From Lachnospiraceae bacterium (GTDB lineage: Bacteria > Bacillota > Clostridia > Lachnospirales > Lachnospiraceae), in the NCBI GenBank assembly GCA_024684085.1, contig JAIKXM010000005.1, positions 35,506-99,505 of the forward strand: 64,000 nucleotides of DNA, given 5' to 3'. Positions within the stretch are counted from its first letter, which is position 1; each line of letters starts with the position of its first letter. A program made the translations under genes and the position numbers. This document shows positions 37,867 to 46,292 of the stretch, piece after piece. Under the pieces are notes generated by a model. That model searched no databases. It was not told the origin of the DNA and was given only the letters and a program-made list of their open reading frames with translations.

Positions 37867-38494
37867 AATCTGTTACATGGTTAAGATTCTCAGCTTCATA
37901 ATCCGCTCCCAGCGACTGATGAAAAGGTCCTACTCCCAATGATTTCATTCCTCCGGCCACTGCCGCCTCAATACCTGCGGCGGAATCCTCTACCACAAGG
38001 CACTCCTCTGCGGGCAGTTTCAACTTATTAGCCGCTACGAGAAAAACTTCCGGATCAGGCTTGGATCTCGTTGTATCAAGACCACAGCTCACTTCATCGA
38101 GCAATGGCATAAGCTCGGTCTTCTGAAGGATGATGGGTGCATTCTTGCTGGCCGAACCGACTGCAAGCTGAAGCCCTCTTTTCTTCAATCCTGCAAGCAC
38201 GGCTTTAACATTCTCAAGAACCGCCGAGTCATCCATCTGTTCAAGCAGTTCCAGATAATACTCATTCTTGCGTTCCGCAAGTTCTATCTTTTCTTCATCC
38301 GTGTATGTCCTGTCGGACTTCTCAAGAACGATCTCAAGTGACGCCATTCTACTGACACCGCGCTGTCTTCTGTTATCCTCTCTGTTGAATCCGGTGATGC
38401 CAAGTTCTTCAGCCAGGCGCTTCCACGCCTGATAATGCATCTCATCCGTTGACACCAACACTCCGTCAAGATCAAAAATAATACCCTTAATCAT
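37844..38494 (-). CDS. pgmB: Beta-phosphoglucomutase
   Basis: 216-aa HAD hydrolase superfamily enzyme converting beta-glucose-1-phosphate, the product of inverting GH65 phosphorylases, to glucose-6-phosphate. The catalytic FDLDGVLVSTDEMHYQAWK is at about 6-24; RGVSRMASLEIVL is the beta-PGM specificity segment, followed by SKPDPEVFL and VVEDSAAGIEAA. GGAGG precedes the ATG at 38494; longer in-frame starts run into the leader hairpin. It is the first gene of the operon with the GH28-like and discoidin genes and is divergent from lacI. Confidence 0.93.
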   Translation of the reverse strand: MIKGIIFDLDGVLVSTDEMHYQAWKRLAEELGITGFNREDNRRQRGVSRMASLEIVLEKSDRTYTDEEKIELAERKNEYYLELLEQMDDSAVLENVKAVLAGLKKRGLQLAVGSASKNAPIILQKTELMPLLDEVSCGLDTTRSKPDPEVFLVAANKLKLPAEECLVVEDSAAGIEAAVAGGMKSLGVGPFHQSLGADYEAENLNHVTDWESILMN

Positions 38495-38520
38495 TTTTCC
38501 TCCATCCCATTTCATAAAGT

Positions 38521-38544
38521 ACCGCTTTCTATAATGAAAGCGGT
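38521..38544 (-). promoter_or_regulatory. Leader hairpin of pgmB
   Basis: ACCGCTTTC-tataat-GAAAGCGGT, a perfect 9-bp stem between the operator and the pgmB ribosome binding site. It may stabilise the mRNA or be a further operator. No T-tract follows. Confidence 0.45.
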
Positions 38545-38595
38545 CTGATCTGTTGATTATTGTTTCCACGCGTGAAATATGTTAAACTGTCATTA

Positions 38596-38609
38596 GTTGA
38601 ACGTTCAAC
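38596..38609. promoter_or_regulatory. LacI-type operator between pgmB and lacI
   Basis: Perfect palindrome GTTGAACGTTCAAC with the central CG typical of LacI-family sites. It overlaps a possible minus-strand -35 (TTGAAC, 18 nt, TAACAT) for pgmB and lies 63 bp upstream of lacI. The identical 14-mer recurs at 47817-47830 ahead of the sugar ABC operon. Confidence 0.85.
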
Positions 38610-38671
38610 GTTGCCAACTTCAAAACAAAGTTAAGATGCTTGCCCATAATACATATAAAAGGAGTCAGATA

Positions 38672-39682
38672 ATGGTAACCATAAGAGATATTGCCAAAGA
38701 AACCGGCGTAAGCCCGACAACTGTTTCCAACGTGATCCACGGCATCTCAGGCCGTGTCTCGGCCGAGACTATTCAGAACATCAACGATGCCATCAAGCGT
38801 CTGGGCTATGTCCCCAATATGTCGGCGCGTTCTCTGGTATCAAGTTCTTCGAAAGTTATCGGTTTTGTTAATCACGTCATTGTCAAAGATGACCGCAACT
38901 TCATGGAAGATCCCTTCCATTCAGCTACTATCGGTGCCATCGAATCAACACTCCGTGAGAATGGTTACTATCTGATGTTACGTACCGTTGAGACTGCTGA
39001 AGAGCTGGTCACATTCCTTCAGCGCTGGAATATGGACGGCCTTTTCTTCACCGGGATCTTCAAGGACAAATTCTACGATTCCATGGTCGGTCTCAATATT
39101 CCTGTAGTACTTATAGACAGTTACATCCATACTCCTCATTTTTGCAATGTAGGACTCGAAGACTTTAACGGAAGCTGCGATGCCACACGTTATCTCATAT
39201 CCAAGGGGCATCGCCGTATAGGCTTCGCCTCACCCAATATCAAAGACGGCGGCGTTCTGCAGGAGCGTTTCTTAGGTTACAAAGCCGCTCTTGCCGAAGT
39301 AGCCATTCCTTTTGACCGATCTATAGTATTCCAGCAGGAAATGGATCTCGAATCCTGCCGTAAGGTCTGCGATGAGATCTGCAAACATCCCGATATCACC
39401 GGGCTTGTCGTATCCGCAGATATCATGGCTGCCGGCATCATGACAGGCCTTAGAGAAAGAGGAATCCGAGTTCCCGAAGATATCTCTGTCATCGGTTTCG
39501 ATGATATCAGTCTTGCCCAGCTCGTTACTCCTCCCCTGACTACCATCCATCAGGACATGAATCTCAAGGGAAGGCTTGCCGTAGACTTCATGCTTCAGCT
39601 GCTGGCAGGTAAGACCTTACAGGATACAGAAGTCACTCTTTCAACAAGACTTATCGAAAGAGAAAGTGTCCGCCAATTATGA
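38672..39682 (+). CDS. LacI family transcriptional repressor of the alpha-glucoside locus
   Basis: 336 aa. The N-terminal helix-turn-helix TIRDIAKETGVSPTTVSNVI plus hinge (ARSLVSSSSKVIGFV) is followed by a periplasmic-binding-protein-like sensor domain ending in DDISLAQLVTPPLTTI. GGAG precedes the ATG at 38672. It sits between the pgmB operon and the GH65/ABC operon, and the same palindromic operator lies in front of both, so it most likely represses both and itself until the sugar is present. Confidence 0.92.
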   Translation: MVTIRDIAKETGVSPTTVSNVIHGISGRVSAETIQNINDAIKRLGYVPNMSARSLVSSSSKVIGFVNHVIVKDDRNFMEDPFHSATIGAIESTLRENGYYLMLRTVETAEELVTFLQRWNMDGLFFTGIFKDKFYDSMVGLNIPVVLIDSYIHTPHFCNVGLEDFNGSCDATRYLISKGHRRIGFASPNIKDGGVLQERFLGYKAALAEVAIPFDRSIVFQQEMDLESCRKVCDEICKHPDITGLVVSADIMAAGIMTGLRERGIRVPEDISVIGFDDISLAQLVTPPLTTIHQDMNLKGRLAVDFMLQLLAGKTLQDTEVTLSTRLIERESVRQL

Positions 39683-39683
39683 T

Positions 39684-39803
39684 TGCTTCCGATTGAGTGA
39701 TCCATGCTTCTCCGGCTGTGATCGGCTTCCGATTGCGTGATCTGCGCGTTCCCGACTTTGATCAGCTTCCGACAGGCGTGATCTCTGCATTCCCGCCATC
39801 AAT
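39684..39803. repeat. About three tandem ~40-bp units over the GH65 stop codon
   Basis: Units beginning GATTGCTTCCGATTGAGTGA, GATCGGCTTCCGATTGCGTG and GATCAGCTTCCGACAGGCGT fill the space between convergent lacI and GH65 genes. The last unit contains the final codons (AEITPVGS) and stop of the GH65 gene, so again a gene end has been duplicated downstream. Confidence 0.75.
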
Positions 39804-41963
39804 ACTGACTTTGTATTCAACACCACGGCAATAACAATTAAATTCCATTCCGGTTATCGATCTCGGAAGACTTGGCCTGACCTTCAGTTCTCCGTCAACA
39901 ACAGAGACTCCCGCAAATCCTTCGATAGCCGTCATATATGCCGCACCTGCTGCCGCAGGATGAGTTCCTCCTATATATACAAGTCCGGCCCATTCCTTAC
40001 CGCCACCCTTTAAATCTGCCATTGCGGATTTCAGGAAAAACGGATAAGCCTTATCGGGTTCACCTATCTTACATGCCAGCATTGCATACATCCCGGCACT
40101 GAGCGACGATCCATGCTCTGTCCTCGGTTCATAATAATCCCAGTTGGCACGCAGGGTCTGAATATCATATTCCCTGTCGAAGAGATTGAGCCATGTCACC
40201 ACATCAGCCTGCTTGATGATCTGAGTATGTGAAGCCACACCATACGCGCCTCCCCAGTACTCTTTCTCATGAAGCAGCCTTCCTCTCACCTCATCAAGAG
40301 TTGTATCTTCAAGATCAAAATAGCCGTCAAACTGTTCTATAACTCCCTCTTTACCCGGTCTGTTCGAAGGAGTCGGGATATACAGACGTTCTGCCGCCAC
40401 GGCAAAATTCTTCTTCCACTCATCCGCGTCAAATCCCTCAGGAAGAGTCCCTTCAACATTAGCTTCTCCGATCACTCTTACAGCGGCTTCCAAAGTGTAT
40501 TTGGCCATCCGGTTAGTATATCCGTTATTGTTCACACGCTCATGATACTCATCCGGACCTATCACGTCACGAATCTCATATCTGTATTTTTCCACAGGCT
40601 TAAGTAACAGACTGTGATAAAATCTCGCGCACTCAATTATTGTCCTTACGCCATCCTTATCCAGAATGGTCTTATCTCCTGTCCACTCAACATACCTGAG
40701 TATCCCATATGCTACCGCAGCCGTGATATGAACCTGTTTATCCCGGAAAAATGTCCGCATTGGGCGTCCTGTGAACACGTCAGTCACGTTATAGTCCGAG
40801 CATGCATCATATCCGCCTTCCTGACTCTCCCAGGCATAAAAGGCTCCTTCATAGCCATAGGAAGCTGCCTTGGCAATAGCTCCTTCAAGAGTGTCAATGC
40901 GGTATTTCATAAGAGTCCTTGCAGTTGCCGGATCAGTCATGATGAAGAAATCCAGCATGAACATCTCCGTATCCCAGAATACCGCTCCCTTATAGGTCTG
41001 ACCTGAAAGTCCTCTTGCAGGTATGGACAGACTCTGCGTATGACGTGGTGCAATGGAATGCAGATGATATAAAGAATAATTGACTGCCTGTTCAGCGATT
41101 TCATCCCCTTTGATGACCACTTCCGAATGTTTCCATAATTTTTCCCAGCATTCCATATGCAATTTGAGCTGAGTCTCGAATCCGTCCGAATAAGCTCTTT
41201 TCAGAAGATCGGTTGCCTCTTTGCGAGGTTCATATGACTCCTTGCCCGTATATACTGCTACCCATTTTTCGATCACGGCACTTTCCCCCGGCTTGGTGAT
41301 CAGACAGATCCTGTGCAGCAGTTTCATTTCTTTACGCTTTGACTTGATCTCTACCGATGCGTCAGAATGTATACATTCCGTTACGACTATAGGTATTCCC
41401 GCTTCATGGGTGTGAGTACTGACTATCAGTTCCCCGCCTGCGATATCGCCGGATTCTTCCATCAGAATATCTTCAAGATGAGGTCCGTTCAGATCCCAGA
41501 CATCACAGTCTATTCCCGTAAGCAATTCAACATCGGCATGAAAGTCGGCACTGATACGGAATCTCATTCCTATAAGATTCTTCTCGTGCATACTCGCGAA
41601 TCTCTCCGTCTTCAGAGTGATATTTCCCCTTGGGGTATGCCATACTGTCTCTCTGCCGAAAACCCCGTGACGATGATCAAGAGTCATCTCATGTGATACC
41701 GGTTCACGCTCCGGCAATCTATATATATCCTCATCAACCTTAAGATATGTAAAGCAACCGTTCGGCAGGTTGATAGGTTCACGCCATCCTTCGCCGACCC
41801 GATCGTATATTCCCGCGAGATTGATCGCAGGCAGATGATCTGCCTCATATTCTTCAAGGGTTCCGCGGATACCTATATATCCGTTTCCTATCAGATAACG
41901 GTTGCCCAGTGTTGCGGCATCCGATTCCTGATAGCCTTTCTCACGAATCATCCAATTCGCCAT
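39762..41963 (-). CDS. GH65 family alpha-glucoside phosphorylase 1
   Basis: 733 aa, full length for GH65. The N-terminal beta-sandwich (GNRYLIGNGYIGIRGTLEEY) precedes the (alpha/alpha)6 barrel; the general-acid Glu is in IGPDEYHERVNNNGYTN near residue 470, and HGSSLSAGMYAMLA is the phosphate-binding loop region. These enzymes phosphorolyse maltose, trehalose, nigerose, kojibiose or related disaccharides to beta-glucose-1-phosphate. Which one cannot be read from sequence. Last gene of the ABC/GH65 operon. Confidence 0.92.
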   Translation of the reverse strand: MANWMIREKGYQESDAATLGNRYLIGNGYIGIRGTLEEYEADHLPAINLAGIYDRVGEGWREPINLPNGCFTYLKVDEDIYRLPEREPVSHEMTLDHRHGVFGRETVWHTPRGNITLKTERFASMHEKNLIGMRFRISADFHADVELLTGIDCDVWDLNGPHLEDILMEESGDIAGGELIVSTHTHEAGIPIVVTECIHSDASVEIKSKRKEMKLLHRICLITKPGESAVIEKWVAVYTGKESYEPRKEATDLLKRAYSDGFETQLKLHMECWEKLWKHSEVVIKGDEIAEQAVNYSLYHLHSIAPRHTQSLSIPARGLSGQTYKGAVFWDTEMFMLDFFIMTDPATARTLMKYRIDTLEGAIAKAASYGYEGAFYAWESQEGGYDACSDYNVTDVFTGRPMRTFFRDKQVHITAAVAYGILRYVEWTGDKTILDKDGVRTIIECARFYHSLLLKPVEKYRYEIRDVIGPDEYHERVNNNGYTNRMAKYTLEAAVRVIGEANVEGTLPEGFDADEWKKNFAVAAERLYIPTPSNRPGKEGVIEQFDGYFDLEDTTLDEVRGRLLHEKEYWGGAYGVASHTQIIKQADVVTWLNLFDREYDIQTLRANWDYYEPRTEHGSSLSAGMYAMLACKIGEPDKAYPFFLKSAMADLKGGGKEWAGLVYIGGTHPAAAGAAYMTAIEGFAGVSVVDGELKVRPSLPRSITGMEFNCYCRGVEYKVSIDGGNAEITPVGS

Positions 41964-41978
41964 CTCAGTCTCCTCAAT

Positions 41979-44240
41979 CTACAGATCATAATAATGATCT
42001 TCATTATTCAAAGTTACCTTCTCTTTTCCAATGATCACATCTATGGACTTACCGCCTAATGTGTGGAAAGAAGCGCGCTTTTTATCCACATTCACGCAGA
42101 TAACTTCATCCTTATATACAACGCGGAAGCTGTAACCTTCCCACTTGGACGGTATGTGCGGATTGAAGCTTATAAGCTCACCGTCCGAACGAAGTCCTCC
42201 GAAGCCATAGACGATATTCATCCACGCCGCAGCGATAGATGTTGTATGAAGCCCTTCTCCACTGTTACGGTTATAATTGTCCAGATCCATTCTTGTCGCG
42301 AATCTGAAGAAATCATAAGCCTCGTCCTCTTTACCGATCTGCTCTGCAAGAATGGAATGAACCGAAGGCGAGAGCGAACTCTCATGGATACAGAGCGGTT
42401 CATAGTACTCATAATTGCGCCTGATGATATCCTCCGTGAATGAACTGTTGAATAACAGTAAAAACATAAGGACATCGGGCTGTTTGATCATGTCATTACG
42501 ATAGATGCGATCGTACGACCAATGATGATACAGAGGGAAATCGGCCGTCGGGATTTCATCCACATCGATATGCGGAAGTCTGAAGAATCCTTCATGCTGT
42601 TCATAGAGACCGGTCGCTTCATCGAAGGGTATGTACATCGCTTCTGATTTTTCCTGCCAGTCGATCAGTTCCTCCTCTTTAAGGCCTGTCTTATCAACTA
42701 CCCTCTTGTATACCTCCGGCGCTTCCTCCCTTACTCTCTTTAGGGAATCAAGCGTATAATCAAGGGCAAATCTTCCCATATAATTGGTATAACAGTTATT
42801 ATTGACCATCATCTGAAATTCATCCGGTCCCATTACGCAATAATAACCGTATGAAGTATGATCCCTGTTATAATCTCCTCTTGTTGCCAGCATCCTGCTG
42901 ATCTCTGTCAGCATCTCAAGTCCGTGATCATACAGAAATTCTCTGTCTCCTGTTATCGTCTCATAGCAACGAATACCGTAAGCAACTGCCGTAGATGCCT
43001 GTAACTGAAGGCTTGCATGCTGCCACAGGTTACAGCATTCACGTCCGCTGATAGTGGCAATCGGATAGAAGGCTCCCTCACAGTCAAGGCTCTTAGCCCT
43101 CTTCCTTGCTTCATCAAGAGTCGCATATCTGAAATAGAGCAGATTCCTTGCTGCCACACGGTCATGAAACAGGAAGAAGGGAAGACAATATGTCTCAGTA
43201 TCCCAGAAAGCATTACCGTTATATGCTTCACCCGTAAGACCCTTGGCACCGATATTGGTGCCCTTAACAGCACCGTGATAAGTCTGGAACATCTGAAAGA
43301 TACAGAAACGTATACCCTGCTGATTCTCCTCATCACCGCGGATCTCGATATCAGACTTTAACCATACTTCTTTCCACCATGACCTGTTCTCTTCAAGCAT
43401 GGAATCGAAAGTCATCTTACCGAGCCTATCCGCAGGATCGGTCAAGTCACCGGCAAGCGGAGTCTGATTGATCACCGTCTTCTCCATTGTTGCTTCACTT
43501 CCGGACGTAAAGTTGAGGCTGTAGAGCATCACTGCTTTTTTATCTTCCGTGACAGGAATTGCATCCGCCGTTTCGGTAAGGCTTCCTCTTATCAGACAGA
43601 AGCTTCCTACCTTCATATCCGTATGTCTGGTGATTCCTACTATATGGCAGTAACCGTTATCCGCATCTCCGGGTGAACAGTCCCATAACTTCTTATCGGA
43701 CTCATGAACGGTATCGAAATCAAGACCGGTCTTAACTCTTACTGTTCCTTCATAATCAAGTGATCTGATACTCACCCTCTGAGCCGATTCGGCATTATGT
43801 ACCATTGATATTAGTCTCTCGAAGTTAAGCTCTATTCTTCCCGACTTAGTCTTCCATATGAACTGTCTGGTAAGCAGACCCGATCTGAGATCAAGTTCGC
43901 GGTGGAAGTCTTCGAAATCGGATACAGCAAGATCAAGTACCTCTCCGTCGGCCTCAAGACGAAGGTACAGCCAGTCGACGCTGTTGACCATGAACTCGCT
44001 CTCCTGAACTATGCCCTTGTACCCCTGAGTCTCAGTTTTTTTTCTATCATATACACCGTTAAAATAACTGCCTAACAGATGCTCCCGGCCGTATCCTTCT
44101 TCGAAGTAGCCTCTCACACCCATATATTCATTACCAAGGGAGAAAACCGATTCTGCCGTCATCGCATATGCGGGATCGAAGCCATCCTCGACGATCTTCC
44201 ATGGATCTGTTTCAAAATATTTATCTGCCGCCTTAGCCAT
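41979..44240 (-). CDS. GH65 family alpha-glucoside phosphorylase 2
   Basis: 753 aa. SLGNEYMGVRGYFEEGYG at the N terminus, catalytic VMGPDEFQMMVNNNCYTN near residue 472 and CIHESSLSPSVHSILAEQIG (phosphate site) define GH65. It is clearly a different subfamily from its neighbour (longer, different acceptor-site loops), nearer to those using glucosyl-rhamnose, kojibiose or alpha-1,2-oligoglucans, though this is only an impression. It lies 18 bp after the permease gene and 15 bp before the other phosphorylase, so two related linkages are probably handled together. Confidence 0.92.
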   Translation of the reverse strand: MAKAADKYFETDPWKIVEDGFDPAYAMTAESVFSLGNEYMGVRGYFEEGYGREHLLGSYFNGVYDRKKTETQGYKGIVQESEFMVNSVDWLYLRLEADGEVLDLAVSDFEDFHRELDLRSGLLTRQFIWKTKSGRIELNFERLISMVHNAESAQRVSIRSLDYEGTVRVKTGLDFDTVHESDKKLWDCSPGDADNGYCHIVGITRHTDMKVGSFCLIRGSLTETADAIPVTEDKKAVMLYSLNFTSGSEATMEKTVINQTPLAGDLTDPADRLGKMTFDSMLEENRSWWKEVWLKSDIEIRGDEENQQGIRFCIFQMFQTYHGAVKGTNIGAKGLTGEAYNGNAFWDTETYCLPFFLFHDRVAARNLLYFRYATLDEARKRAKSLDCEGAFYPIATISGRECCNLWQHASLQLQASTAVAYGIRCYETITGDREFLYDHGLEMLTEISRMLATRGDYNRDHTSYGYYCVMGPDEFQMMVNNNCYTNYMGRFALDYTLDSLKRVREEAPEVYKRVVDKTGLKEEELIDWQEKSEAMYIPFDEATGLYEQHEGFFRLPHIDVDEIPTADFPLYHHWSYDRIYRNDMIKQPDVLMFLLLFNSSFTEDIIRRNYEYYEPLCIHESSLSPSVHSILAEQIGKEDEAYDFFRFATRMDLDNYNRNSGEGLHTTSIAAAWMNIVYGFGGLRSDGELISFNPHIPSKWEGYSFRVVYKDEVICVNVDKKRASFHTLGGKSIDVIIGKEKVTLNNEDHYYDL

Positions 44241-44257
44241 CTCAATACCCCTTATCT

Positions 44258-45136
44258 TTATCCCTTAACAGCTCCCGCTGCAGCACCGTCGGTGATCTTC
44301 CTCTGGAAGATCGCGAAGATGATAGTGGGCGGGATTATAGCGAAGAATGAAGCCCTGAGCACGCTCACCGCATCTGTCGGTGTGTCTTTGAACGAAAACA
44401 GTTTTACCATTACCGTAACCTTATCTGTTCCGTTCAATACAAGATAAGGAAGCAGGAAGTCTGACCATGCTGCCGTAACGGCAAAGATGGCAACTACCAT
44501 AATGATCGGCTTGGATAAAGGAAGCATGATACGTGTGAATATCTGGAACACGCCGCAACCGTCAAGCTTGGCCGCTTCCAGCAATTCCTTGGGTATCTCC
44601 TCGAAGAACTGTTTGAAGAGAACTACCCAGAAGGCATTGGCTCCGAAAGAGAACCAAAGAGGGATAAAGCTCTTATTAAGACCCACCAGATTGATATTCC
44701 TGAACAGTGCAACAATACTTGTAACACCGGGTATCATAAGGCTCCACATCACAAGTCCCAGAGCGATCTTATATCCCTTCGGCCTTAACACTCCGAGGCC
44801 GTATGCCAGCAGTCCGTTAAAGAAAACGGCACAGATCGTACTGCCTATGATGGATATAAAGGAATTGTAATAATACTTGGTGAACTTGAAGGCCTTCCAT
44901 GTCTGCCCCATTCTGCTCCAGTCAAAACTGTCCGGAATTATCGTTACATTCTTAGTGAACTCTCTGATATCCTTGAAGCTTGCAAGGAATACCCATATCG
45001 CCGGAAAGAGGCACACACAGACCATGAAAAGACATACAAGCATGATCAAAACCGCAAGTACTTTTATCTTAGGAGACCGGATATCATAACCACGGATTAC
45101 TCCATCTTTTTTGTCATTATATTTATTGAAAAACAT
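44258..45136 (-). CDS. Sugar ABC transporter permease (MalG type)
   Basis: 292 aa, six membrane helices. The EAA loop that docks the ATPase is present (ELLEAAKLDGCGVFQIFTRI). AAGGAG precedes the ATG. It pairs with the upstream permease. No ATPase gene is in the operon, as is common for CUT1 systems sharing an MsmX-like ATPase. Confidence 0.93.
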   Translation of the reverse strand: MFFNKYNDKKDGVIRGYDIRSPKIKVLAVLIMLVCLFMVCVCLFPAIWVFLASFKDIREFTKNVTIIPDSFDWSRMGQTWKAFKFTKYYYNSFISIIGSTICAVFFNGLLAYGLGVLRPKGYKIALGLVMWSLMIPGVTSIVALFRNINLVGLNKSFIPLWFSFGANAFWVVLFKQFFEEIPKELLEAAKLDGCGVFQIFTRIMLPLSKPIIMVVAIFAVTAAWSDFLLPYLVLNGTDKVTVMVKLFSFKDTPTDAVSVLRASFFAIIPPTIIFAIFQRKITDGAAAGAVKG

Positions 45137-45152
45137 ATCCGCTTCTCCTTTC

Positions 45153-46058
45153 CTAATTCTCTTCTTTCTTCGCGGTAGCCTTCATATAGATACCGCTTAA
45201 GATCACCAGTATGATACATACCATGACTGAAAGGGCCGCTGCCTTTCCGACGTTGTAATCCCTGTAACCGTAGCGGTACATGAGCATCATCAGTGAGATA
45301 CTTGCATTGTTGGGACCGCCGTTCTTGAAGATCATGGGTTCATACAGGATCTGGAAGACTGATATTATCTGAAGGATCAGCATTGTCTTCGCTATCCCTA
45401 TGATACTCGGAGCAGTGATATGTCTCACTCTCTGAATGATCCCTGCTCCGTCGATCGTTGCCGCCTCATAGAGATCCGGGCTGATCGAACTTATATTGGC
45501 CATATAGATCAGAGCCGTTGCACCTGCACTCTTCCATGTCAGGGTGATAACGATCAGTGGAATTGTCCAAGCCGGATTATTAAGCCACTCGAACGGTTCC
45601 ATCCCCAGCTTCCCGAACAGGATATTAAGCACGCCCGTAGGTCCCGGCAGGAAGAAATAACTCCAGATCCATATAGTCGCAAGTGAAGGCATTATATTGG
45701 GAAAATAGACCGCCATTCGGAAGAAACCTTTAAGGTGGACCGTCTCTGAGATCAGCACACCGATAATCATGGGCACGAAGAATCCTATAAGCAAAGACCA
45801 GAAGGTGTATGCAAATGTATTCTTGAACGCAGCCATAAAGTCAACATCATTGATGACTGCTTTGTAATTGTTAAGGCCTATAAAGTCCACTACCTGATAC
45901 ATCTTCGTAGAGAAGAATGACAGTCGGATATTCTCTATAAGCGGTTCCCATACGAAAAATGCGAATAACAAAAGCGATGGTGTCATGACGAGCCATGCCA
46001 TCAGATCTTTTTTTCTGAACCCGCTTTGTCCTTCTGTCCGTCTTTTGCCTTTTTTCAC
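45153..46058 (-). CDS. Sugar ABC transporter permease (MalF type)
   Basis: 301 aa, six membrane helices, GTG start with AGGAGG upstream. The EAA loop is DLYEAATIDGAGIIQRVRHI. Together with the MalG-type partner it forms the CUT1 oligosaccharide channel. A 235-bp gap with a stable hairpin separates it from the binding-protein gene, which probably allows more binding protein than permease to be made. Confidence 0.93.
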   Translation of the reverse strand: MKKGKRRTEGQSGFRKKDLMAWLVMTPSLLLFAFFVWEPLIENIRLSFFSTKMYQVVDFIGLNNYKAVINDVDFMAAFKNTFAYTFWSLLIGFFVPMIIGVLISETVHLKGFFRMAVYFPNIMPSLATIWIWSYFFLPGPTGVLNILFGKLGMEPFEWLNNPAWTIPLIVITLTWKSAGATALIYMANISSISPDLYEAATIDGAGIIQRVRHITAPSIIGIAKTMLILQIISVFQILYEPMIFKNGGPNNASISLMMLMYRYGYRDYNVGKAAALSVMVCIILVILSGIYMKATAKKEEN

Positions 46059-46120
46059 GGTCGATACCTCCTACTCATGACGGTAAACCGTACATGATAC
46101 CTTCCCCCTTATTCAGAGAA

Positions 46121-46151
46121 CATACCGGAGAAGATCTTCGTCCCCGGTATG
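46121..46151 (-). promoter_or_regulatory. Intercistronic hairpin between binding-protein and permease genes
   Basis: CATACCGG...CCGGTATG (8-bp stem) with an inner GAAGATCTTC palindrome. The T-tract is poor, so it is more likely an mRNA-stabilising or partial-termination hairpin setting binding-protein excess. Confidence 0.6.
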
Positions 46152-46224
46152 CTCTTGAAGGAGGTTATTACATTCTCTGTTTTTCGTTACATTAGATCGA
46201 TATGTTTTTCCTGCATAACTCTCA

Positions 46225-46285
46225 CGCCGAGCGTTGAGACTCTGCATCATTTTACTTCTGCGCAAGTGCGCATCCGGACAAAGTG
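46225..46285 (-). repeat. Partial palindromic repeat (GCGC segment only)
   Basis: ACGCCGAGCG...CTTCTGCGCAAGTGCGCATCC resembles the first half of the terminator-associated repeat at 32474-32536 but lacks the GTGTAATAGGA inverted arms. It lies just after the binding-protein gene. Confidence 0.55.
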
Positions 46286-46292
46286 TCTTATA

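Noticed and set aside
42082..42090. DnaA box TTATCCACA suggesting a replication origin
   Set aside because: A single box inside a GH65 coding region; no cluster, no dnaA/dnaN neighbourhood.
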